Of a stretch of DNA of 64,000 nucleotides, positions 1-11,700 are shown one piece after another. The stretch covers positions 296,351-360,350 of the forward strand of contig CAXAMN010004025.1 of assembly GCA_963970005.1 (NCBI GenBank), in the 5' to 3' direction. This DNA is from Durusdinium trenchii. Lineage: Eukaryota > Sar > Dinophyceae > Suessiales > Symbiodiniaceae. Within the stretch, counting starts at the first letter, position 1. Every line of letters begins with the position of its first letter. The translations under genes were made by a program, and so were the position numbers. The notes beneath the pieces are model-generated. The model ran no database searches. It saw only the letters and a program-made list of their open reading frames with translations, and was not told where the DNA came from.

Positions 1-104
1 CTGGAGCGGATGGGTCAGGTGGAGTGTCCGCAAGGACGGCAGGGACAGTGGTAAAGACCCGCGCGGAGGCCGCTGTGCAGAGCGCGTCATTTGGCGCCCG
101 ATTT

Positions 105-270
105 CCGTGACGCACGTGGGACTGCTGCGGATGCTGCAGTCGGGACACTTGTATCCCGTGGGCGCAGACCAGTGGCGACTCTATGCACCGCTACGACGAG
201 CGCCGGCTCCACGAGATGATCAGGGGCATCCGTACTATGCGGTGCACGGCCCGACCACCGTGGCGTGAGA
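105..270 (+). pseudogene. Coding-like fragment with an LLxSGxLYxV...QWRL pattern
   Basis: Reading + strand from about position 111 gives a short open stretch containing LLRMLQSGHLYPV and, a few residues on, QWRLYAPLRRAPAP. The same pattern (VELLESGKLYCV, then QWRLCDTLRATAP) occurs at 1,594-1,760, so the two stretches look like diverged paralogues. The frame closes by about 272. I do not recognise the family. It could be a decayed mobile-element gene or an exon of a repetitive host gene. Confidence 0.35.
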
Positions 271-929
271 GGGTTTTGAATGTCTGCGCCAGGTGGTGGA
301 GTCGAGTCCCCGGCGTGAGCAGGAGAGGCATGTGCAGTGTATGTGGTGGTGGTGTCCCCGTACAACCGTCTCTGGCACTGTGTCGCGCAGCCGACGTCTT
401 GGACGACTGTGCATCGAAAAAGATCGCGATCACACGTCGAGGTATTTTGTTTGAATTGATGGAATTTGGAGAACACGTTTGAGCTTCCGCGCGTTGTCAT
501 CGGTAGGAGGACGGTAGGACAGTGGTTTTGCGTTTCAGTGGCTTTGACTTACATCTAAAGTTATATGTTGAGATGATGTTTTGCGCACAGGTATCTCTAG
601 AAAGGTGTCAGTTAGATTGTAATGCCCAGAGGGTCTATCGAATCTAGACACATGTAAGACGGATTGAAAACGACAAAGAATCCAGTTAGAGTATGTTTGC
701 CCGAGTTTGACACCATGAGTGAGACTAGACATGCAAGACAACACATTCCGAAGCAGTGTTGTGATCGCAGAGCTGTTTACAGGAGACAGGATAGCACTTG
801 AGGCCAAGGGGGGGCGAAAGCTAGCGCTCCAGAATGGGAAAGTGGAGGGCAGCGAGGTAGGAAAAAACACGGCGCTCTTTTTGGAGGCAGGGTGAAGAGT
901 CCTTTATATGTGGCTCTTTGCCCGGATCC

Positions 930-979
930 TCCTGCGAGAGAAGAGAGAGAAGAGAGACGGAAAGACGAGAGACAGAGAG

Positions 980-1010
<31 letters not shown>

Positions 1011-1125
1011 TGAGAGAGATGAGAAAGAGATGAGAGAGATGAGAGAGATGAGAGAGAGAGAGAGACAGTGAGACAGTGAGACAGTGAGACAGTGAGACAG
1101 TGAGACAGTGAGAGTGAGAGTGAGC
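930..1125. repeat. Purine-rich simple repeat, (GA)n then (GAGACAGT)n
   Basis: An almost pure purine tract of GA/GAGAGAT units runs from about 930 to 1,060. It is followed by six or so copies of the octamer GAGACAGT up to about 1,110. The long serine/leucine-rich reading frames on the opposite strand are by-products of this repeat. Confidence 0.9.
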
Positions 1126-1593
1126 GAGTGCGGCCGCAAGATACGCAACGCTAACGCTAACCGCATGCCAAAGAGCGACGACAGGACGGAGTCGAACTTG
1201 CGACAAGGAGGAGGAGAGGGGAGGTGGGGTGGGGACCTGAAAAATCAAGGGTTAGGATTTGCACCCGGTCGAAAGAAACCTTGCTATCGCAAGAGTAACT
1301 CCAGCTAGCTTCGCTAGCTTTCGTGACTAGCGCGCGAGTGATCGACATGGTCACGCCCACGCACGGGGAGGTGGCAGGTGGTGCAGTCCCCGCCACGGGT
1401 GCACACCCGCCTGTGGAGGGTGGATCCCTGCAAGGACATGGAGGGACCGCACTGCGCATGTTCGTGGGTTTGAGTGAGAGTCAAGCTTCGGCCACCGGTG
1501 GGGAGACAGCGATGTCGCTACTGGGCTTTGAAGAAGCGAGCCGACCACGCAGCACTCTCGGCAGCGGAAGCTTGGGGACTAGAAATGGGCGCG

Positions 1594-1760
1594 GCGGTGC
1601 TGCGACCTGTGAGCATCGCCTATGCGGGCGTAGTGGAACTGCTGGAGAGTGGAAAGCTGTATTGCGTAGATAGAGAACAGTGGAGGCTGTGCGACACTCT
1701 GCGGGCAACTGCGCCTCTAGACAGCCAGCGCGGGGCATGTGTGCTACGAGATACATCCAG
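1594..1760 (+). pseudogene. Second coding-like fragment, paralogue of 105-270
   Basis: The + frame reads VELLESGKLYCVDREQWRL followed by a DTLRATAP segment, matching the spacing and key residues of the fragment at 105-270. The frame stays open to about 1,970 within a longer 166-codon reading frame that starts near 1,474, but only this central part shows a paralogue. The family is not recognised. Both fragments lie upstream of the OTU gene and share GTGGAGTCCC-like sequence with it, so the first 3.6 kb may be one decayed element. Confidence 0.35.
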
Positions 1761-2188
1761 CTTTCACCTTAGCGTGAGAATTGGGAAGCCATCCGTGGCA
1801 CAGGCTCGAGAGTCAATTTTTATGAATAACAGTGATCTGCGTGGTGGAGTCCCAAGATCACTGTTAGCGACGCGGTGGATGCGATGTGACCGACATTGTT
1901 GCTTGGAGATGGGTGTAGGACCAGCAGTGCCAAGAAGTAGGCGGTCACGTATGGCCAGTAAAGAAATCACCTGAAGTTAATGATGCTAGGATCAGTCAGT
2001 GCACAGCTCGCGTCTCGCGCTCGAGCACAAACGAGCTGGACGCAGGACACCCGCAGGGTGAGGATTGGGGAGACAAATATACATCTGTCTGGATTTGCGC
2101 GTCCAATGTATACAATGTATCGAGTGTGGACTGATTAACCCTGCTCGAGTGATAAGATAATGAAATAGCCACGAGTCATTCCATCCGC

Positions 2189-3450
2189 GTGCGCGCGTGT
2201 GTCGATCTTGTATCATTGTTTGCAGGAGGTTGCTCTTTTGTCTCGCTCCGCCATCGAAGAAGCTCGCAGACATCTGCCTGGTTTTCCAGCCGCGGAACAA
2301 CGCCAGAGGGTCGCTTTCAGTACGTCCCAGGGGCTTGGACGGCGGCTACGAAGGCGAGCGTAGTGACTGAGTTCAGGACAACCAAAAGGAAGTACGACCC
2401 CACCAAGTGGCGTCAGCTGCGAACAGATTTCTGCGACATCTGGTCTCTTGCGCTGGAAGAGGTGGCCACTCCCACGGCACAATTTTTCCGAGAACACGGG
2501 GCTCTGCGTGTCTTTGCCGCCGAAGCTGGTGGAGGCGGCGATTGCTTCTTCTTGACCACTGCGGTCGTGCTGGCGCAGGCGCGGGCAGTCCACCCACGAC
2601 TCTTGAATCTTTTCACTTCCGATGAGGTGGCTGACTGGGACGACCGAACTACGGTCGCGGCTGCTCTCCGCAAGATTGTCGGGCGACACACGCGCGCCAA
2701 GACGCCAAAAGCATTCTTGAACTTCGTCGTCGGATGTTTGGTGCGCGAAGCTGCGAGGACATGGCTGGACGACTGGTCCATGATCACACTCTTGCGCGGC
2801 TCTCCTTTTGCTTTCTTGAAAGACGCCAACGATGTCCTCGGAGCAGAAGTTGTAGACGACACCATGCTAGTTCGCTACAAAGAGGGCGACAGCTCTGTGA
2901 CGAGGAGCAAGAGAGTGCGTTCTGGCACTGCGGCCCTGGTGTCTTTGCAGCATGCCGTGAGTGCTGCTCTCGAAACTTGCGGGAATACTCATTGGGCAAC
3001 AGACGTCGACTTTGTTGCGTTGGCCACAGAGCTCAATCTTGGCTTCATCATTTCTGGAAATACTTGGACCCAGACGTCTGTTGTTCGAGGCCCCGGTGAC
3101 ACATCTAAAAAACGTTTAGAATTGTATATAATTCATCTCCTTTCGAGCTCGCGTGTACGAAAAATCCATACGAATGTTGGACTAATGACATAACCTATAG
3201 GATAGTTTTATTCACTTCCGTTGTGTGTGTCTCATATACTTCTTGTTGATGCAGGCGAAACACAACAACGCACGGTCTTGCACTCCTATTTACAAAATTA
3301 CAAGAAGATCAGACGCCGCAGTTGTGGATTTCTCTGTATTATGTGGACGGTTATCATTTTCAAGTGCTTATTTTCGAGATTTTGGGACAATGCCATTGTT
3401 TCTTTCGTGCTGCAGATCTGCCAGAACCTTTACGCCAGTGCTGGATTTGA
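2189..3450 (+). CDS. OTU-like cysteine protease, probably two exons
   Basis: The first frame (2,189-3,193, 334 codons) contains GGGGDCFFLTTAVVLA, which fits the OTU catalytic box GDG(N)CLF with Asp and Cys. Further on, NTHWATDVDFVALATEL fits the OTU segment WGDxxEIxALA. The family's last block with the catalytic His is missing from this frame. It appears after a good acceptor (TTGATGCAG, 3,246-3,254) in another frame as WISLYYVDGYHFQVLIF, ending at a stop at 3,448-3,450. I therefore infer an intron of roughly 3,078-3,254. Its donor is uncertain: GT at about 3,078 keeps phase. An acceptor-like TTTGCAG at 2,219-2,225 suggests the start could also be spliced. OTU enzymes cleave ubiquitin or ubiquitin-like modifiers. 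Whether this is a host gene or belongs to a mobile element is open. Confidence 0.6.
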
Positions 3451-3485
3451 ATGCAAAACGAAGACCCTTCATGATGAAGACGGAG

Positions 3486-3544
3486 CTTGGTGGTGAAGTC
3501 CCCAGCGTATGCTGCCTTGGTGGTGGAGTCCCCAGCGCATGATG
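3486..3544. repeat. 30-bp tandem duplication containing GTGGTGGAGTCCCC
   Basis: Two units of about 30 bp, each CTTGGTGGTG(A/G)AGTCCCCAGCG followed by a short variable end, lie side by side. Related GTGGTGGAGTC(GAG)TCCCC and GTGGTGGAGTCCC strings occur near 288-312 and 1,838-1,850, linking the fragments across the first 3.6 kb. Confidence 0.7.
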
Positions 3545-3550
3545 TCCAAC

Positions 3551-5280
3551 AGCGTGCCGGAGCGTGAAAAAGAGATTCTAACCGGCTGTGTCTCTTTCTA
3601 TACACAGTGGATTGACGTATGTGTTTGCATTCGGGTTCGTAGGCTCCATCTTGTTTTCTACCATATCCGCGGTAAAAACTGTCGTGCTTTGTAGTTTTTC
3701 CTGCGCGGCCCCGAAAGTGTACATTATTACCCCTTAGCAAAACAATGCACGCGAACCGGCTTAGATGAATAACATGTTCAATACACCCGGCGGAAACTGT
3801 CTGTGCATTCTGGACCAATAGGTGTAGTGCATGGAACTGCATAGGCGATATAGCGCTTTCAGATCCACACATAAAAGGGATGCACCACAAGTCAACCCAA
3901 CTCCCCTTTGGCGGTCACCGCCCTTGGCGCGTTCGCTCGTCCTCGCAAAGGATCTCCCCGCCCGTCACCGCTTTGCCACGCGCGGACCCGCCACGCGAGC
4001 CCGGCGAGCCGCCCGGCTCGCCGCGCTCGCCGAAGCTGCGGCGGACCGAAGCATCCACCACCACCTCACCTGGCGCAAGACCCGGAGGTCCGGAGATCCT
4101 TTGTGCCAAACAGGCGGAGGGGGGCAGAGTGTCTTTGCGGAGGAGTCCGCGTGGACTGGTGAGGTGCTAATGGTTTTAGAAGCAAAAGGGTATCTGAAGC
4201 TCAAATAACGAAGCAAAAGTACATGAGAAAATATACTCTCTTGTGCATCGACATCACACAGAAGACATCATGTTCCATTGAATACTGCGGGTGACATCTG
4301 TCCAGCTAGGCCTGGCCCCAGCACTATGCCACGCTGATTGCCATACTGGATTTGCAGAGTCCCGCTCACCACGATCTCAGAATCTTCCCGTGAGGCATGC
4401 GGCAGAATCAGTCCAATTCCGTGAGGAACACGTGTAGCAGTGTCCAAAAATGGGACATCAAAACCTCTGGTTACGATGGACTGTACAGGGAGTCTACACT
4501 GCCACTTCTGCGGGCAGCTTGAGCACCCATCTGCGAACTGAAAAAGTGCTTAAAGGGTTTCCAAGGTCCATCGCAGAATCCGCCAAGGTTTCCAGTGTTG
4601 CAGCATTCATAGCGCTTTCTTCTTGCAGGTGAGTGGCATAGAGCCCTTCTGCTAATGACCCTTCATGAAAGACCACTTCATGCTTCTTCACCTCAAAAAG
4701 AATCGTGCATCAAACAGGTGACTGATGCAAGCACCTCAACTCACCTTCATTGGAAGGTCCATCCAAAAACAAACATAGCCAGATTTCAAAAAAAATAACA
4801 AACGAAACACGATCCTCCCGCAGAAAAAGGACCGGCTGTGGAACTCATTCATATTCATTGATTTATTCAATTTATTCCTTCATGTCATTTCAAGTCGTTT
4901 CATGTCGTTTCATTCATTCCTGGTGGCCGGCAACTGCAGAAGCAGCGGCTCCAGCTCCAACAGCTCATCCCCAAAGGCTCGGAGCACTGCCGATCGCACC
5001 TCCGCAGGGCCCAGCCTCGTGGGTCGCGGACTGGGACTCCCAATTCCTTCTATATAAAGAGTTCCTTGTTACCAAAACGCTTCAAAAAATAAACTAAAAA
5101 GCTTCTTGTTACTACAGGTGAAACGATTCCCCGCTGAAAACGATACCCAAGGAAGCTTCCCCCCAACAGCTCAGAGGTGGGACTCACTGGAGTTGAAGCG
5201 GATTGGGGACTTCTTGGAGCTCAGTCTGACTCAGTTTATATCAGAGTCGATGTCCATCAAAACCAGCGAGATCTGCATGG
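3551..5280. other. No convincing gene
   Basis: This stretch holds a GC-rich segment (about 3,900-4,130) that is open in several frames on both strands, and a T/CA-rich low-complexity run around 4,850-4,920. No frame shows a recognisable family motif or a good splice framework. Confidence 0.5.
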
Positions 5281-5639
5281 CACATCATGGCGCCCAAGGT
5301 TCAATTAACGACGCCGCGCGACCACCTCTCCTTGGCATGTCGCGAGAGGGCACCGAGGGATTGTTGCTGGTCGGTGCCAGCAAAAGGCTGCTGAGGTCTG
5401 AATCATCCAAGTACCTGCCAAGCCATGGCAGGAACTCTGGGTCGCGGTGATCGTTCCTTCCAAATCTTCCAACCAAGACCCAGCTCTAAGTCCCAGTCAC
5501 CTGAAGACTCACGAACTGTGGGCAAAACCCATTTACAAACCTTTTGACTTTCAGGCCGACCCCACAAAGTCCGGCCTACACGGGTTCTTGCTTGACGACA
5601 CACCAAAAGACGACACACCAAACACTGTACGCAGGGCCG

Positions 5640-5757
5640 GCCGGCCTGAACTTCAGGGTCCGGTCCTCACACCACTCGAGGCCCTCGTCGATGCTGCCGA
5701 ACATGCAGACAGCCAGGCCCGCACGGCGCACTTGCGCTTGCAGCTCCGGCGAAAGAC
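5640..5757 (-). CDS. SulP gene, C-terminal STAS exon
   Basis: After an acceptor (TTTGAAG, ends 5,758) the frame reads LSPELQAQVRRAGLAV, then FGSIDEGLEWCEDRTL. This is the typical last helix pair of SulP-linked STAS domains (xLSPxLxxxLxRAGL ... DLDxALEWCED). The 3' boundary is not certain, because the frame stays open to about 5,576. Confidence 0.7.
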
Positions 5758-8700
5758 CTTCAAATCGGCCAGCGCGGGAAGATAAGATGTTCAAAGCTTT
5801 CACGGAGTGAGGGAAGACCAGAAAAGCCATGCACTGCTGGCCGGGCTCTCAAGAATTGAGTCTTGTTCACACTCTGTGATTCCTCTAAGTCGAGTTTTCC
5901 AGCAACCCTCTGGGGCTCCCAGCAGACCAGCACTGTCTGAATCTGTGGAGGGATCTTCTGAAAACCCACGAGCCCAGAGGAGTCGATGGTACCTCACCAG
6001 AGGAATTGGTGCTGAAAAATTCCGCACCAAAAAGCTCCCAACCCCGGGAAGGACATGCGTAAGGAAACAGTGTCCCTCAGGTTGCATGCACATGGACACA
6101 AAGCACAGCAAGTAGGATTGAATACCCACCTCTGCAGACCCTACTAGCGATCTCAGGCCGGGCCTTGACTGTTCGGACTCCATGTCTTTATACAAGTGCG
6201 ACGGTGCGCTTTCACAGGACAAAAGCCACAAATTCTCTCACATTGACATCAATCTCTTAGCGGGGCCAAGCTGCCCAGATCCCAAAACTCCTTTCAGCCA
6301 AGCCACGGAGACTGGACAGGTCCAACAGCAAAAAGCGCGCATCATGCAGAAACGGCTCCACCTCCGAAGTCGAGTCCAACCGAAGCTGTGTTGCATCGAA
6401 GTCGTGCGTCTCCGGCTGAAAGCAGGAACCATCAAACTCAGAAGTTCCTGTTCCAAAGGAACCTCCAAAGAACTTGACCACACAAAGGGAACCATCCAAC
6501 TTCTCATGCTTTCCCTCACTCCACTCGGAGTGCCGCGCCTCTGCTAGGATGGAAGCCATAGTTCCAAAGAAGAGCTGACTGCAGAAGCTCCGCACCACCA
6601 CAATGCCTCGGAGGAGCCCACTGTTGGGTCTCGCCGTTTTGGATCGTTCGTGTGGGGCAGGAGGCTCACAATATTCACATTTAATGTCACATTTGATTTT
6701 ATATATATATATATATGCACAGTATACAGTAGTTATGAGTGTTTTACTTTTTGATATGATTTCAGGATTGTGGGATGCTAATACAGTGACACCTGGCTTC
6801 CATGTTTGCCTCCAGTGTCTTCTGCCATGTTACTGCGGCTGCTCTTCAGGTAGTGTTGATCGACCGCGGATCGGAAGCGGTTGGAAAACATGTCTGCTTC
6901 GCCTGGCAAGAACTTTCAAGGTTTCTACATGTGGAGATGTGTAAGGCAGAATGGCTCAAAATCCGACACATCAAGAAATACTTGAACCTGGCTCTAGGTT
7001 GACACTCCCTAGCTGCTTTGAAACTTCTAGCTGGCTAACCGCTGACCGCCTGCCACCTTGACAAACTCCAAGTTTGAGCTCTGGGAGTATCGCAAGATGA
7101 AGCTGAAGCTACCTGAGGTTCCACAGCTTCGTCTCCGCTGTTCACTATGCATGTGTCATAGGCCCTGAAGGTCTTGCATTGTGACACTTATTGTATGTCT
7201 AAATGTGTACAAACATATACAATAATATATATATATACTGTATAGAGAGAGAGATACTTGTGAAATGTATCTATATATTTATATATAGCATTGTAGCCAA
7301 TTATACGTAGCAAAGAAGGAGGCATGATCCAACAGGAGCAGGTGAAGACCGAAGGGCCTCCGTTCGAATGCACCAGGTTGCAGAGAGCCAGCCCGAGGAA
7401 AATGGCCGGTGCCAGATCGGTGATGAGGTAGTAGCAAATCATGGCCTCCCGTGATCGGTTTATCACTGTGATGCGGCGGCCGCAATTGCTTTCCAAACAG
7501 ATCAGGTCGGGGCTAGAGAAAAAAGGAACAAAGAGGCTTTCCAAACATGCATGAACAAATATTCCAGAAGTTTGTGCTGCAACCAGGCAATTCAACAATC
7601 AGGCAGGCTCACCAATTCATGAGAAACCATGTTGAATCCTGTGATCTTCTTTTTGGATTATCCTCGCCTTTTGGAGCCCATATTAACAAATACATGGGTC
7701 ATGGGTCCTTCACAACCAGCACCATCTGAAACAGCCGGCCACGATGATGAGGTACTCACCGATGGAGAGCAGCGAACGAGGATCCCACAGGCCCTCCAAG
7801 ATGTAGCCAAAGGCCAGGTGGCACAGCATACCTTGCAGGGGCCCTGATGGCTCCCGATCTCCCCACATTGTAAAGGAAGCGATCAAGAACAATCATGATG
7901 ACAGTCGAGTTGCAGTATAATTATATACATAGAACAATAGAAACACCTGGCCGCCTAGCGCTGATTTTTGATCCAATGCAGCAATCTCTGGAGTCTCTGG
8001 AGTCTAAAGGCGTGGGAGGGCCTCCAACCACAAACTTGGGGACATAGCCCGTCAGCTCTGGCCCCACGAAGATCCACAGGATGCACAGCCCGGCTGAGAG
8101 CAATCCGCTCTCACGGCTGACGCCCCCGGCATCGTGGTTCAAACGCGTGGGCGACAAGGAGATGTAGGAGACATTGCCCCAAAGGAGGCCTCACAGTCAC
8201 CAAGCCATGCATTTGGTTCAGTCCCTCGGCCTACCGCAAACATTCTTTCTTCCATGCCAAGCAGTGTCATCTCCAAAATAGGAACCAGCCCTCTGGTTTT
8301 TTCAGCTTCTTCCTGGTCAAACACGGAGAAAAAACTCGGAAAACGGATGACATCGTGAGGCATCGTGGCACCCAGCTGTCAGGTAGGCTCGAGCCTGCCA
8401 GCAAGGAGGAGTAGCCAGCCGTTCGAAACTCCTCCTCCATCTTGATGGACTTCGTGGCGGTCATGAGTTCCACCGGCAACAAAGTGGTGAGCAAGTCCAA
8501 AACCAACATCGAAAGCCTCGCCAGAGAGGGCCATTTTTGGTTGTTCAAGCTGTACTAACTCGGGTGGTTGGTGTGCGCCAAGCATCGGTCCTACCTTTTG
8601 CTGTCAGCTGTCAGCTGTCAACAAGGTGCAAAGCAACATCAAAATGTACGAAAAAGGTGTTCTCACTTGTTCTCACAAATGCCTGTGCGCTTTTGCACTG

Positions 8701-11700
8701 AAATGTGGAGCCACCATTGGTACGCAAACGGAATTGTCACACAAAATCTGAAAATTGGAATCGAACATCCTCTTTTGTGGTCGCGTCAAGAGCGGTGATG
8801 CCGAGGCATTACTTTCGCGTTCTCTTTCCACATGGTAGGAGAGACCCATCCCTGCTTATCATCAATGCTATATATATATATACTTTTGTGCTAGTTGTTA
8901 AGTCGAGCCCTGCAAAGGAACCTTCAGGACCTTAGAACCTCTCACTCCTGCAAGCAGAAGTGAGGATCTGGGAGCAGCTGCTGAACCTGCAGGGAATTCT
9001 GATGCACGTCTTGCTACAAATTGCTCCCCAATTTGATAGGATAGGGCTTCAATAAGTGAAGGACGATGGGCCAAATGCAGCAAGGTTGCAAAGAGACGAC
9101 GGCATCCCACTGCCCCAGCACCACTGACCATCTCACCTTGCTCAAGGTCGTGTTCAAGGAAAGACCTCCAAGCCGATTCACGAAACAAATATATAATGTC
9201 ATTGCAGTCCTATACCCATGTGCAGTGGACATGTGTCTTTAATTTATTGGTGCAGGTGAAAGAGAGATGTACAAACCTCCGCACAAATGCATCTAAACGG
9301 TGTTTCCCGGGTGCACGGACCCTGAGGAAGCTTACTCGATAGACAGATGAGCAGCTTACTCAATCAGGTTGATTCAGGTTGCAAGTGTCGAGGCTGATTT
9401 GTGACATGTTGCAACACTGCTGAGCTCTGATAAACCATCAGCTGCTGTCCTGCCTTGAAACACCAACGGGGGAAATGGCTCCCAAAGCCAACCTGCATCA
9501 CGTGCTGCAGAGAGCGAGCTCAGGCAAAACACCACCAGGTAAAAGCAGGTCATCCTCAGCACGTCAAAGCCCCCCCATGTCTGTCCTGGAGAAATACACC
9601 ATTTGTCTTCACACATCAGCTCCCGCGTAGACAGCGAAAAAGTGGTTTGCTATCTTCGCTTCCAAAGACAAGCTTTTGGCCCTATCCTTATGCCTTAATT
9701 ATGGCTATCCTTGTGCAGATCTAGGGCTTTTTGATCCCAGGTGCTGAAGCAGCAGGCAGCTGGGCAAGACCAAGTAATGGCGCCTCAGAATCCGACTGGA
9801 TTCTGCTGGAGGAGCGAGTCCGTTGTTCAAACACACCAAAATATGCGATTTACAACCAAGCCATGTGAAAATCATGCAGTCCTTCATTCATGCTGTGGTT
9901 AGACCTGCTTTTAGTGAGTCCAAGCTTTGGCCAGTGGCACTAGCTTGGGCGTGAAGCGGTTCATGAGACCAGCCAGAATGGTCAAGACAATCTGGCCTGG
10001 AAGAGAACTGAATGCTGAACAAAATTCGTCAAACCAATCTTACTTAAATCATAAATCTGCAAAACCCATTTACTGTTCGCACCTGTCACCGCTCCTGGCA
10101 ATTCATCTTCCAACGACCTAAGTAAGAGAGAGAGAGAGAGAGCGAGAGAGAAAAGAAAAAATCAACTGCGTTTGTTCACAGTCCCCTTCCCAAGCAGAAG
10201 TCAGCAAGTTGATGAATCTCGCTTTTGCTCATTGTGAGCCACCGAGTTAGGACCCGCAGCCACACCACCTCCTGAAGCCAAATGTCGCATGGTATCGAGC
10301 CGCTCAATCGAAGAGCAACAAGAAGAAATAGCAATTCAAACACATCTCCAACGTCCATGATTTGGGCGGCATCTTCAGAACTCTAACAGCAGCATTATAT
10401 CCCTAAGTCAACTAACTAAACGTCACGTGCAACACCTTACTGTCCCACCCCCACCTCTACCCGCCCAAAAAGAACACACGTGGAACTTCACATGAGCGCA
10501 GGTCACGCGAGTCCCCAGACACCCACGACTGTGAACCAAAAGTCATTGTCATGACTCCCCTTTTATAGCAGTCAAGCTGCAAGCTTTGTCCAGACACCAA
10601 CTCAAGGGCACTCTGCAGCATCCCAATGCCTCAGTTAGCCTAGTGGCTATGGCTATGGTCCTATGGTCCCCTTTTTAAATGCTGAATCCTGGAAGCCTTC
10701 CTGAAACCATTCCCGCGTCCAAGATACCCACCACACAAAAGAAGGCGAACATCACTGGCTGTGGAAAAGCACTTTTCAGGATGTCCTGGTAGACGAAACG
10801 TTCTTGTGACGGAAACGAAGAATCCAAGAATTGAAACAGCTAGGCCCCGCTAGGCTTCCAGCATCTACAGGTTTAGTTGAAGCTGTCCATGCGCCTCTCT
10901 AAAGGTGCATTTATGGTGACAATAGAAGTGCTCTGAGTCATTCTGAGCCTCTGCATGGGGGACGTGGGAGCCTGGAGAACTCGCCATTTGCACCTCACTA
11001 GCCTTCAAGTCTACAGACCGTGACCTTCCCATGTCTAGATCTTTGGATCTCCGCGGGGTCCCCAGTCCATGTGAGGCAGAAAGCCCAGCAAGATCAACAG
11101 GAGCCCGTACAAGGCCGCCGTCATCGCGAAGGTGGCCATGACCTGAAAGCAACTCGAGCGGCCTACAGTGATTAGACAAACCCAAAGTCAATGTCAATGC
11201 CCCGCAAGCGATGGCCTCCAACCTAATAGCAAGCCAATACACAAAATGCTTCTTGGAAGAGTAATTCCCGCTGTTCATCTATTTGGAAACAAAGCAAAAC
11301 CCCACACAGTAGCAGCCTCAAGTCAGGTCTGATTGCCAAAACGGCAATTTGGACATTAAAACTATGAAAACTCAGGAGCTGTACTCAAAAATGTGGTCGC
11401 CGCCTCTGTCAAATGCCAACCAGATCCCCAATGCATAGTTTTTGTAGGTTATTGTAGAGCTTGACATACAATGTGATAGGATCAGGGGACAGCTCCCAGT
11501 TCCAAAGTGCAGAGTCGGGATCAGCGCCTGGCTCCATCACCCGGTTCCAGGATTCCAGGCGGCTGCAACTGTCCCCCGTGGCCGGATTCCACCAAGTCGC
11601 AGTGACCAAAGCGTCCTCTGGTTCCCCCTTTAACTTTGCAGCAATGGATGAGGCAATAGCACCTTGCATGAGTCTCTGAAGTGAGGGTATCTCAAAATGG

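Noticed and set aside
87..500. Overlapping frames of 80-137 codons on both strands in the first 500 bp
   Set aside because: They overlap each other and lack motifs. Only the + frame around 111-270 has a paralogue in the window.
777..1248. Leucine/serine-rich frames on the - strand
   Set aside because: Direct products of the (GA)n/(GAGACAGT)n repeat.
2213..2865. Three - strand frames up to 158 codons
   Set aside because: Antisense to the OTU frame, which shows family motifs on the + strand.
3360..3890. 176-codon frame on the - strand
   Set aside because: Lies opposite the OTU His-block exon and tandem repeat. No motif or splice framework.
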